Shown here: positions 45,674-55,974 of the stretch, one piece after another | Layout: the number at the start of each line of letters is the position of its first letter | How positions within the stretch are numbered: position 1 is the stretch's first letter | NCBI GenBank assembly: GCA_022457065.1 | Contig: JAJGBQ010000001.1 | Span: forward strand, 434,001 to 498,000 | Origin: Curvularia sp. ZM96 | Taxonomy: Eukaryota > Ascomycota > Dothideomycetes > Pleosporales > Pleosporaceae | DNA: 64,000 nt | Reading direction: 5' to 3' | The notes under the pieces: generated by a model | Told to the model about the DNA's origin: nothing | What the model saw: the letters and a program-made list of their open reading frames with translations, nothing else | Databases searched by the model: none | Translations under genes and position numbers: made by a program

Positions 45674-46405
45674 ATGGGTGGTGTTACCGTCAAGGACATT
45701 GAGTCTCACACTTTCGTGAAGGCCTACGCCGCTTTCCTGAAGCGCCAGGGAAAGCTCCCCATGTAAGCCTTCCTTTCCCACCAAACACATGCAAAGGAGC
45801 AAAGCGCTAACATTTTTCGCAGTCCAGGTTCGTCTCTATCCAGAGGGTGAAGGATGAAAAGCCTGAATCCCGTAAATGGGGGATAACCTCAGTTCGCTGA
45901 CTCTTATCTACAGGCTGGGTTGACACTGTCAAGACGAGCCGTACGTATCTTTCCCCCAATTCCCAAGACGAGGAGAAGAAAAACTTTGCGCAAACGGTTG
46001 TCTAACACTGTACAGACTCCAATGAGCTCCCTCCCCAGGACATCGACTGGTTCTACATCCGCGCTGCTGCCATCGCCCGCCACATCTACATGGTACGCGA
46101 AAACCCATGCATACGAATTCAAGAAGAAGAGAACAAAATACTGATACAGTAAACAGCGCAAGACTGTCGGTGTAGGCCGCCTCCGCAAGGTCCACGGATC
46201 CACCAAGAACCGTGGCTCCCGCCCCTCCCACCACGTTGATGCCTCCGGCTCCGTCGACCGCAAGGTCATGCAGGCTCTTGAGAAGATTGGTGTCCTTGAG
46301 CAGGACGAGGACAAGGGTGGCCGCCGCATCACACAGTCCGGCCAGCGTGATTTGGACCGTATCGCGCAGACCACCCTCGAGGCCGAGGAGGAGGATGACG
46401 AGTAG
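45674..46405 (+). CDS. rps19: 40S ribosomal protein S19, five exons including a 5-nt micro-exon
   Basis: Component of the small ribosomal subunit head, needed for 18S rRNA maturation; 148 aa. Exons 45674-45762, 45823-45827, 45914-45940, 46016-46092 and 46157-46405; introns of 60, 86, 75 and 64 nt, all GT..AG. The protein has the eS19 signature: TFVKAYAAFLKRQGKLPIPGW, DTVKTS, ELPPQDIDWFYIRAAAIARH, RKTVGVGRLRKVHG, DASGSVDRKVMQALEKIG and RRITQSGQRDLDRIA. The Ile-Pro-Gly step requires exon 2 to be just TCCAG, because direct joining of exons 1 and 3 shifts frame. An acidic EEEDDE tail ends the protein. Confidence 0.92.
45823..45827 (+). other. rps19: Five-nucleotide micro-exon of RPS19
   Basis: TCCAG lies between acceptor CGCAG and donor GTTCGT. 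It completes the Ile codon, encodes Pro and starts the Gly codon of the conserved IPGW. No alternative exon giving this sequence was found between 45763 and 45913. Confidence 0.75.
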
Positions 46406-46657
46406 AATGTTTCGCACAGGGTTTTGATGCGAGGGCAAAAAAATCACGGCTGTTCTAAGCATTTTATTGCGGGGCGGTTACGGATCTAACACGGTTTACG
46501 GCTTATGGCGTTGAAGACATGACTTCGCTGGGCCTGCTTTTAGCCTAGGACAACCAATGACACTGGGCTTTGGCCTGAAAAGCAACATGATACCCCCTTC
46601 ACTTTTGACTGGTGTCTCACTCGACATTTGCAGTGTGATGAAATGACTTGATGACGA

Positions 46658-46679
46658 TCTCTCTCTCTCTCTCTCTCTC
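46658..46679 (+). repeat. (CT)n microsatellite
   Basis: About 11 uninterrupted TC/CT units in the convergent intergenic region between RPS19 and the dehydratase gene. Confidence 0.9.
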
Positions 46680-46780
46680 GATAACTGTACATTTTTCTGT
46701 CTAGTTTAATCGTACATACCACGAGCTGCCAAACTTCCAAAACTTCGACAATACAAAGATATACCCTTTCTTGACAGCTT

Positions 46781-48900
46781 TTAAAACAGGTCTGTCATGG
46801 CGCCGTGACTAGCATCACCCACCAGCCTAGCATACTTGGCCAGTACTCCCCTCGTGACGGGCATACTAGGCGCCACCCACTCCTTGAGCCTCTTCTCAAT
46901 CTCCTCATCACTAACGTGCATGTCTATCCTGTTCTTCTCTGCATCAATAGTGATTATGTCGCCATTCTGCACAACAGCAATAGGACCGCCCACCGCTGCT
47001 TCGGGGCAGATATGACCCACGATGAAGCCGTGAGAGGCACCAGAGTACCTGCCATCCGTGATCAACGCGACGTTGGTCAACTTGGCGCCCATGATGGCAG
47101 CTGAAGCTTTGAGCTGTTCGGGCATTCCGGGGCCGCCCTTGGGACCCTCGTAGCGCACGACTACGACGACGTTCTCGCCGTGGGGAATCTGGCCTTGGTT
47201 GAGCGCGTGATCGAGCTCATGCTCCTTGTTGAAAACCATGGCCTTGCCGGTGAACTTCAGGCCTTCTTTGCCGGTAATCTTGGCAACGGCACCGGCGGGT
47301 GCGAGGTTACCACGGAGAATCTCGATATGGCCTGTGGGTTTGATCGGGTTGTTTAGAGGGCGGATGAGAGTTTGGTCTTGGGGGAGTGATGGGTATCCTT
47401 CAATGTTCTCAGCGAGCGTCTTTCCGGTTACGGTCGGGATGGAGCCGTCGAGTAGTCCGGCAGCGACGAGCAGTTTCATGACGGAAGGCATGCCGCCAAT
47501 CTCGAAGAGGTCGGCTGCCATGTAGCGGCCACTTGGGGCTAGGTCAGCAAGGAAAGGGATCTTGTTGGAGACACGCTGGAAGTCGTCGAGGGTCAGAGGA
47601 ACGCCTGCTGTACCGGCCATGGCGAGAAGATGTAGAACGGCGTTTGTCGACCCGCCCAGTACCATCATCATAACAAGGGCATTCTCAAAAGAAGCTTTTG
47701 TGAGTAGTTTCCGGGGTGTGATGTTCTTCTCCATGCACACGCGGATGGCAGCTGCGGCTTTGGCGCATTCACGCATCTTGGCAGGCGAGGTTGCAGGCGT
47801 GGTGGAAGAATTGGGCAGGGTAAGACCCATTGCTGCAGTGTGTCAGTACATTGTAATGCCATGTGGCAAAAAAAAGCTTATCGTACCTTCGATTGATGTG
47901 GACATGGTGTTTGCCGTGTACATGCCACCGCAAGCCCCAGCACCAGGGCATGCATTCCTCTCAATATCTTCCATAATCTCATCCGGCGAGAACTTTCCCT
48001 CAGTCGCGCTCTTCAGGTTCTTGTATATGTATGCGCCGTGGCTCTCGTAGCATGTGGAGATGTTGATAGGCTTCTTGAGCGTCTCTGAGTAGCCTGGCAT
48101 TATGGAACCGCCATAAACCATGAGCGAAGGGCGGTTGTGTCTTGCGAATGCCATAATGACTCCAGGCATGTTCTTATCACAGCCGGGAATGGCTATGCAC
48201 GCGTCGTGATGCTGGGCGCATGTTACGGTCTCGATGCTGTCGGCTATTATTTCTCGGGTCTGGAGAGAGAAGCGCATTCCTAATCACGGTCAATTCCTGC
48301 TCTGCTGGATATGGATTGGTTGTAGTATACCTTCACCGCCCATGGTGATACCGTCCGAGACACCGACAGTGTTGTACTGCCATGCTAGCATGTTATCATT
48401 CTGAACATGCTTCTTGATCTCCTTGCCCAAATCTAGCACTGTGGATTGTCAGCATGCCATGCGCACATGAGTGGTCACTGCACCATGATGGTTTTGCCAT
48501 GCATGGACTCAATTCAGAAACATACAGTGCATGCTGCGGCGTTGTCAGTTTTCTTTGAACATTCATGCACGTTGGGAGCGAACTGACTTGCATGGGTTTC
48601 CTTCCCACCAAACAGATGCAATTCCAACATGAGGTTGCGTCTTCATTGCTTCTCGGGAGGGTACACCGGCAGCATAGAGCATGGCCTATTTTATCTTCAA
48701 TGTCAACTACTGATGAGGCTCAATTTGTGGTAGTAGCGGACCTGAGCTCCAGGGAAGTTGTGACCAGTAGTGAGCGTAGACGAGTACTTGTTGAGCGCTG
48801 GTTTGCCATCTTCATGTTTTGCGCCATCAGGGAGATGTGGAAAACTGAGAAACCGTGGCTCCTCTGGCTCCCGTTGCTTCTGGAGGTTTTTAGGATCCAT
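46781..48900 (-). CDS. ilv3: Dihydroxy-acid dehydratase (IlvD/Edd family), six exons with an 8-nt micro-exon
   Basis: Fe-S enzyme of branched-chain amino-acid synthesis that converts dihydroxy-acids to 2-keto acids, or a paralog of it; 605 aa. Exons 48900-48742, 48685-48588, 48533-48526, 48438-48331, 48279-47887 and 47832-46781. Motifs: WWEGNPCN (cluster Cys), IPGCDKNMPG, NACPGAGACGGMYTANTM, VLGGSTNAVLHL, ITGKEGLKFTGKA, RYEGPKGGPGMPE and LITDGRYSGASHGF. Exon 3 (CATGCACT) is needed for CNMHLLDLG. The N-terminus (MDPKNLQKQ) lacks an evident mitochondrial presequence, and an in-frame TGA precedes it, so this may be a cytosolic paralog rather than the main mitochondrial Ilv3, or an upstream targeting exon was missed. 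Confidence 0.9.
48526..48533 (-). other. ilv3: Eight-nucleotide micro-exon of the dehydratase gene
   Basis: CATGCACT between acceptor CCGCAG and donor GTATGT. Together with flanking partial codons it encodes N-M-H-L in the conserved block just after the cluster cysteine. Confidence 0.7.
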
Positions 48901-50575
48901 CTTCCGGCAGCGGAAAACCGATTGTATGGCAGATATGGGACTGAGACGGGTATTGTGGAGAAGAAATCAACTTGGGCGAGAAACTCGGCGGAAAGGACAA
49001 GGTGGTTTTCTGGGGACAAGATCAGAGATAGTGACGATAGCTAACAGGTACCGCGTGTCCAGGTACTCCCGAGCAGGGATAGGTGCCAGTCTAGCATTGT
49101 TAGGGCCGTCTAAGGTGCTCACGTCGACATGCGAGTGGGCCATGGTCATGCCTCTATCACTATTTTTCTGGGGCCGGAAGGCTCGTGGAGGGAGGGGTAT
49201 GATGGAACATGACAAGTGCAAGCCCGCAGCCGGAAGGCTACGCATTGTTTGTCGTCCACGGTGCTGGTTAGCGACCAATCTGACCGAATGAGATGAAAGC
49301 CGAGCCATGGCGATTGGGTCGGCTAACGAGTTGGCGGGGCATGGTCGGCGCTGGCGCCGGGGTGATAACGTGAAGATTTGCTCGGCGGTCAAATCCCGAG
49401 GCGCGACACATCGGACCTGGAGGATGACCCGGCGCATGGGCTCTGGGCTCGACATGTGCTGGCCCGCTGCCCAGATGCGGCGCTTTCAACGGCGAAATAG
49501 TTACTCTTCTGGAAGCTCGCAGCGGTTTACCGCTGTGGGCATCATCCCGGCTGTACATGGAATTGACAAGCAGGCATGCAGTAAGGTATGGCACACCTGC
49601 AGCTCATCTGTATGTACATATCAGTGCATACGTACGGAGCCTCCGACTACATTTGCTCGTATCTGCGTCGGATCAAAAGTGGGACAGGCCCCCAAGAAGG
49701 AATATCGTTGGTTTCCATGCACCAGTTGCCGGCATGAACGGTCATGCCTGGTATTTACTTCGCAGTAAGAAATCTGACAAGACAGCTGGCGCATTGTCTG
49801 GGAGCAGGAACCGTGATGGCGTCACGACAAGTCTGACCATGGTAACCAGTGCGGATGCGTCGGACGGAAAAGAGACGGGTCGCGACGGGTCGAGACGTCA
49901 AGTTTGTAGCGCATCCAGAAGACGAGGATCGACGAGGAAATGGTGAGGGAGATGGGATGCATAGACCTGGCGCCGACGGCGTAGGTATGTACTTGGGTCG
50001 GTGCAGTCAGCCCTGCCAAGGTCGACGATGTGATGGCAGAGGCGTTGCTTCCCGCATTGGGCCGTGTGGCAGCCGCCGCCCAACCACAAACGTCATTTTG
50101 CCCATCACAGTCACTGCACGGCGCCAAATAATTTCGGCGTGCAGCAAGACTCGCAACACCAACACCCACACTGGTACCGTCCTGGTTGCAGTCCTCGACC
50201 AACACATTTTCCGTTCTTGCCGGCCTCAGACACGTTATCTACCCAGCCACGGCCTGGCCCAGTCATCGTCATCGCCTGCTTGTGTCGCCGTCTCCCGTTA
50301 TTGCTTTTCGACACGATGCCCGCCCGCATTGCCTACATTACCCGGCTGCAGATGACGAGCCATTCTTATTAGCAACATATTCGTTGTTCGTTCAACGTGC
50401 GCGCGCCTCCCCGTACCAAACATCCCAGGCACCGGCTCTTTCCCACCAGCGATCGGGGCACGAGTCCTTCTATCGGATTCGATTGGCTGCCCCCAGATCG
50501 CCCATCAGCGTCGTGCCCCCCAGCACTTCCACGGCCCGTTGGATATACATCCACCGTCGTTCCACGCGAAAGTCT
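48901..50575. other. 1.7-kb GC-rich intergenic region
   Basis: Upstream of two divergent genes. Several overlapping frames without recognisable domains. Parts may be 5' exons or leader of the hydrolase-phosphatase gene. Confidence 0.4.
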
Positions 50576-52904
50576 ATGGAGCCTCATTCGCGTCCTTACG
50601 CGGCCCAGAATGGCACGTTGCGTCTGCCACAGGCTCTGCTGTCACTTCTGAGGACCACCCTCACTGGCTCGCCCAGCCATCTAGTGACACAGACCGACTC
50701 GCACCTCGTCCGCTGGAACGGTGCGGATATAAAGAACTCCGCTTACCGTGCCCTCCAGCTGCTCAGTCCCTTCACAGTCAATCAAGGAAACTGGATCCTG
50801 ACGTCCGCGGGTATGGTTGAGTTGACAGCACTGTGTGGAATTGCATCGGCCCTTTGGATAAGGAGAAAAAGGTCTGGAAACCACAGGTTTGGCCACGGAC
50901 ATCAGCCATCCGATGCTGCGACTGGTGAGTTGGTTCCCTTGAGCTTAGCAATCCGTCCATTATCCAATCACGTGGTCTTGATCGTGCACATATCCACTAG
51001 GCTTCACGTGCTAATGTTCCATAGATGAAGCGACTATTACCAACCCAGCTCTGATAAAGAAGTATTCCACACTCAGGTCTTACACCGTCCCTTCCACTGG
51101 CTTCACATATCCTCAACTTCGCACCTTCTATCGTCCACACCATCAAGAAAGCAGACTACCAAAAGACCCTTGTCCAATCCCGCTTCTGGTCTTCATTCAT
51201 GGCCTCGGCGGATCCATCGCTCAATTCAGCCCTATCCTCATTAGTCTCTCTAACCTAGCACCATGTTTGGCTCTGGACTTGCCTGGATGCGGCGCATCGA
51301 TGTTTGAGCCAAAGGCATGGGAAGCCTATACAACCGACGCCCTGGTTCAACTGCTTGCAGTTGTCATCGAAGCTCATCGTGCGGCCGACGAAGGACAACC
51401 CATTGTCTTGGTTGGCCACAGCATGGGATGTTCCTTAGCCGCGCTCCTGGCTTCACCAACCTCACCCCACGCCCACCTTTTATCGCAACACGTCAGCGGC
51501 CTGATCGCCATATGTCCAAAAGCCGACCCTCCTACTGAAAAGCAAGTCAAGCAATTGCGGTCTCTATCATTCACACCCCCAGTTCTTTTCGACCTTCTAA
51601 GACGTTGGGATCGGAGAGGGGGTGTCAACAGCAAGAGCGTTTTACGCATGACTGGGGCAGACGCCGATGTGGAGACAAGAAGAATGCAGCTCCGTTTCAA
51701 TGAGCAAAGCCAAAGTGCTGTCTGGCAGAGAATGGCGCTGGGCATGTGCCCTGACTACTCAGACGGTTCGCCAAAGGGTGGTCTTCCGGGAAGAGACGTC
51801 TGGAGTGGTCTGAATATTCCACTGTTCCTTGCTGCTGGCGAAACAGATGAGGTGACACCAGCCTCAAATATTAAGCGTATTGTGGAGTTCCTGGGAAGAG
51901 ATGTTAATGCCATTCAGCCGCCAAGCGAGAAGGCGAGTCTGCCTATCGCAGCTGCACCGTTTGTTCCTACTGCTGTCCTATCAGATGGGCCTACAAAGCA
52001 GCACAAAGACTCTGGTATTGATGCAGCGGATTTGCCGCAATGCGAAGACGACACTAAAACGATAGAATCAACTTCTGTATCCACCAGCGACGGAAGCCTT
52101 GTGCCCACAGATTATGGGACGAGGAACGGAAGCATAACAACCGCAGACGGTCCGCTTCTCACTGGAACCTCGACATCATCATCAAGCACGCCCTCACCTC
52201 ATCCACGCAAGCTTGTCGTCAAGACAGCAATCATGCCTAAGCCAGCAGCTCACTCTCTGGTCTTTGCTCCATCTACCTCGCGCATCATCGCTGGGTTGAT
52301 AGGCACCTTCTTTGCCGATTACATCGATCCCCGTCTTTCACTGGCTTGGCAACTCAGCTACTTGTCGACCGAGGGTAAATGGGATGTCAAGAATCTCGAA
52401 AAGTGGAAGGCGGTGCAACCGGTCTCTGCGCCTATTGCCGGTGTCTTCCGCGCGATGAAGACGCTTCGTGAAGTCGACGAGGAGCACACGCCCAAGGTTC
52501 TTACCAAGAAATGGGCCGGGAAGCTATGTGCTGTTATTGACATTTCGCACGATAACCCTGTCTACGATCCCAAGGGCTTGGAAGAGGGCGGCATTCCCTA
52601 CTACAAGTTTCCAACGGTATCGAAGCAGCCCCCACAAGCCGCCGAAGTCAAAGAGTTCTTCGATCTTGTAGACAGGATCCGAGCCGAGCACAGACCTGGT
52701 CTCATTGGCGTCCATTGCCACTATGGCTTTAACCGCACCGGCTTCTTCCTGGTATCCTACCTTATTGAGCGTCTGGGATACAAAGTCGAAGCCGCACTTG
52801 ATGCCTTTCAGCAAGCCCGTCCACCGGGTATCCGACATTCGCACTTTATTGACGCCTTGTACGTTCGCTACTGTCAAGGTCTTAAGAGAGCTCCGACACT
52901 GTGA
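50576..52904 (+). CDS. Alpha/beta-hydrolase fused to dual-specificity phosphatase
   Basis: Two enzymes in one polypeptide of about 742 aa. Firm exon 51025-52904, preceded by a 100-nt intron (50925-51024). The N-terminal hydrolase has LLVFIHGLGG (oxyanion hole), LALDLPGCG and VGHSMG (nucleophile Ser codon 51420-51422), then GETDEVTPASN near the expected acid position. A Ser/Thr-rich linker follows. The C-terminal phosphatase has the CX5R loop HCHYGFNRTG (Cys codon 52716-52718) and a YYKFPT segment, closest to RNA 5'-phosphatase-like DSPs. The start is uncertain: ATG 50576 allows a one-intron model. An alternative uses another frame from about 50539 with an intron at 50811-50886; it looks equally protein-like but needs an upstream start exon. 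Substrates unknown. Confidence 0.82.
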
Positions 52905-54435
52905 ACAATGTCGCTTGCAGCCGTAGCACCCGTTCCTTTACGAATTTCATTCCTGCTGTCTATTCTTTACCGTTTGGGCGGTCTTATTGTACAGTAACCT
53001 TTTTCTTTTCTTTTCATAGTTCTTGTAATAGGGATTTGGGGTAACCGAGCGCACGCGTTTTGGCGTCTTCTCTCTTTTCTGTGTGTGTATGGGTATTCTC
53101 GGATAAGATTTCAACAGTGTGACTAGAAAGACACGCGAGTATAGGGGTTAGGTTTTTGGAGTCCTAGGTTTATTTTTTCGAGGAAGGACTGATAGAGAGA
53201 GAACAATGGCATCGCTTTTTCTCATCTCACCGCATTGCTTCGTTACGCTCGCTGTATGTGGATGTGTGGTATTACCCTTTTGTAACAAAGAAAACAATAT
53301 ACAGTTTGAGATAGGATAAAACGTGCTAGTACTAGAGCAGCACAACTCGGCACGTATAAAGTGACAGAAGAGATGGAAACAAAAGAAAAAATAAAACTAG
53401 GGAAGGGAAGTTGGGTAGTTCAAACTAACCCTTGTTTGTTGCTCTTCTCGGTCTCTTACTATTATCGAAACAAGTTTTTGTAATCCGATAACAACACTGT
53501 TGCGGTCCCTTGAGAGACTTGAGTAACATCTCCTTCTAGTCACAACAAAAGAAGGCCGCCTTCTTATTTGAGATTTTCTTTTGCTTCCTTAAGGAAATAC
53601 CTCGGAAAGGAGTTTTGAACTGTATGTATGTATATGTGTACAAGAGAAAGAGGTCGTTATTTGCTCATGTTTTTTCCATTCGTTGATATCTGTGCTAAGT
53701 CTTCTCTATATCTCTCGTCTTCTACGTTTGAGATTAATGATTGTGAGTTGCGCAAGACAGAGAGACACACATAGCCTAGGAAGAACAAGGGGAAAAAGAG
53801 AGCGAAAAATAAAATAAAAAATAGTACAATTACAGTTGGGAACATGAGTGATTCTGATGATGGTAGTGGTAGTGTGGACGAGGCAGAGCCAGCGTCAAAA
53901 AAAAAGGTAGGTAAAGAACATTTGATGAGTCCCCTCCACATTGAATCCCATCATCATACAAAAGTTCCCTTTGCTGGATCGTCAATCACTCCCTTCCGTG
54001 TGTGGATCCTAGCTCGTTAAATAACCTCTTCATGCTCAACCTTTTCCTTCCCAATATTTGATTCTTCAACCCTTTTCCCCTTTTCCCCCGCTTTCCATGA
54101 TAAGACCATAGAGCAACTATCGCTAAACCTAGTATGGTCTTGGAAACAAATCTCTCCTCCCCAGCGCCTCGCAATGCATTCGTGAAAGTAGCCGAAAATA
54201 AGACAATGGTTTGAAGCGAATGTCGTGAAATGATCAAAATGTTTTGAATGCTGCGGAGGCCCTTTTTCTTCAGCGAGCGGAACGTCCTGGATGTTGCTCC
54301 GTACTGATTACCGGCCTGATAGCACAAGCGTACAGTGGCACTTTCCCGGTGGCTGTGACATGGTTGAGATTGTACTCAACTCGGAATTTGTGTATTCACC
54401 CTCGTCGTAACAAGGGGAAGGCAGTCTAACCCAGT
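52905..54435. other. 1.5-kb convergent intergenic region
   Basis: 3' flanks of the hydrolase-phosphatase gene and NBP2. Rich in T/A runs and short purine runs. No gene supported. Confidence 0.55.
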
Positions 54436-55974
54436 TTACAACTTTTGCTCCTCCGACTGCGGTTCAGGAGTAGTCTCTACGCCCTCCATAGCGCCGCCGT
54501 CCTTGCCTCGTGAGAAGTGGCCGCCGTCCGCCGTGGTTGGGGTGCCGAGTCGTTCTGTGGGGTACTTCTCAAGGTCCTTGTGGCTAGTCGAGAATGTCGA
54601 TATGACAGGGGTATAGTTCTGAGGATGATCAGCCTGTGTGGGCGTTTTGGCTTCTGGTCCAGCGGAGATGGGGCTCAGCAAACTTTCTGGTCCGTTGTTG
54701 CCTTCGGGAAGCTGCAAATCAGGCTGCGAGTGGATAGCGCCTACCAAGCCGTTCCAACCTCCTTCAATGTCACGCAGTAGGCGCACATATTCCTCTGGTA
54801 CTAGACCACTCTCACCCGTCTTGGGATCCTGGGCTACTAGCCAGCCTTGTCCATGCCTGTAGGAGACTAGGATCACCTGTCCTTCTACCAGCGGCAATTC
54901 GTTGTCGTTTTCCCGTGCAAAATCGAACAATGCAACTGCCTTGCCGTGCATCTCTTCATCGGGTGAAGCAATGGTGAACTGGTAGTCGCGCGAGAAACGA
55001 TTGTCGTCGTAGATGTAGTCTTCAGGCTCGGACATGTCGTCATCTGAATCGTATGGCGGGCCATCCAGGGCTGTATCGGCGTCAGCATAGGCGCGTGGTG
55101 GCAGAGTTGTTGCAAAGTGAGAATCACGTCGTGATGCGCCTTCGGGTACACCCAGTCGCGACGACTCGGGCGGATATGTAATGTACTCGCTATTGGAGCC
55201 GTCTGCAGTATCGTCGTGGGCGAAGTGGCCGCTGTCGCCATTGAATGGTAGCATGGAGCTACGCCGTTGTTCTTCTGGGTAACCTCTCCGACCTCGTGTA
55301 TGATCGAAGTTGACAATGTTGGACTTGTGCTTCTTGTGTCGCGCGTGATGGCTGGTGACTACTGGGCTCGAGATGTCCTCGTCCTCGCTGTATGGCGGAC
55401 CACCCTCATATGAGGTCTGCGGAAGTTGTTCGCCATCCTTCTCGTCCCATGACCCCGCAGACCAGCTGTTTCGCTCATTGCGCCATGCTACGGGCGGGGG
55501 GTCTGAGAGTCTCCGGCTGTGCTCACTGGCAGGGGTGGATATGTCAGACGGTTGTTCTGGCAGTGGGCCATAGAACAGAGGATGAAGCGGGTCATAAGCG
55601 AAGTCGCGCACAAGCGAGTAGGGTAGACTGGAGTGGAAGATGGGGAAGGCGGTTGATTGCGGCCGCGAGCGTACCGATTGGTGCGTGTTGGATGTGTTGG
55701 AAATGTTGGAGATGTTGGAAAATGTTGAGAGTCGCTTGTTTAGGTAGGAACTTGCGCGCTCAAGCTTGGCTTTGGAAGGCGGGGAAGTGACGAGTGGAGG
55801 CAGCGAGGTACGGTTTACACCCGCTTGCGCAGCACTCGGGTCGCTCCGCGGCGATAAAACATCGGCAGCCATCTTGTTCTCTGGCTGATGTGTGGGCACG
55901 GCGACTGGATCGGTTGGTTCGTCTACCCGTTGGGTGTAGACGGGCGTCTTTGATGCGGTACCCGTGTCGGTCAT
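54436..55974 (-). CDS. nbp2: SH3-domain adaptor, Nbp2-like
   Basis: Cytosolic scaffold of 512 aa. In yeast Nbp2 brings the phosphatase Ptc1 to MAP-kinase complexes of the osmotic and cell-wall pathways. The single SH3 domain (about residues 345-400) reads GKAVALFDFARENDNELPLVEGQ, then YRHGQGWLVAQ and TGESGLVPEEYVRLL, with the ENDNEL and SYRHGQGW features typical of Nbp2. The N-terminal ~340 residues are disordered with an FAYDPLHPLFYG segment also seen in fungal homologs. The acidic stretch SEPEDYIYDDN directly precedes the SH3. Single exon; ATG at 55974 is first in frame. Confidence 0.88.
   Translation of the reverse strand: MTDTGTASKTPVYTQRVDEPTDPVAVPTHQPENKMAADVLSPRSDPSAAQAGVNRTSLPPLVTSPPSKAKLERASSYLNKRLSTFSNISNISNTSNTHQSVRSRPQSTAFPIFHSSLPYSLVRDFAYDPLHPLFYGPLPEQPSDISTPASEHSRRLSDPPPVAWRNERNSWSAGSWDEKDGEQLPQTSYEGGPPYSEDEDISSPVVTSHHARHKKHKSNIVNFDHTRGRRGYPEEQRRSSMLPFNGDSGHFAHDDTADGSNSEYITYPPESSRLGVPEGASRRDSHFATTLPPRAYADADTALDGPPYDSDDDMSEPEDYIYDDNRFSRDYQFTIASPDEEMHGKAVALFDFARENDNELPLVEGQVILVSYRHGQGWLVAQDPKTGESGLVPEEYVRLLRDIEGGWNGLVGAIHSQPDLQLPEGNNGPESLLSPISAGPEAKTPTQADHPQNYTPVISTFSTSHKDLEKYPTERLGTPTTADGGHFSRGKDGGAMEGVETTPEPQSEEQKL

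Noticed and set aside
45214..45702. 162-aa ORF overlapping the RPS19 start
   Set aside because: Overlaps promoter and first codons of RPS19 in another frame; random composition.
50369..50587. Alternative 5' coding frames upstream of the hydrolase-phosphatase gene
   Set aside because: Several frames are open in this GC-rich stretch; none can be chosen without transcripts, so only the simplest start was annotated.
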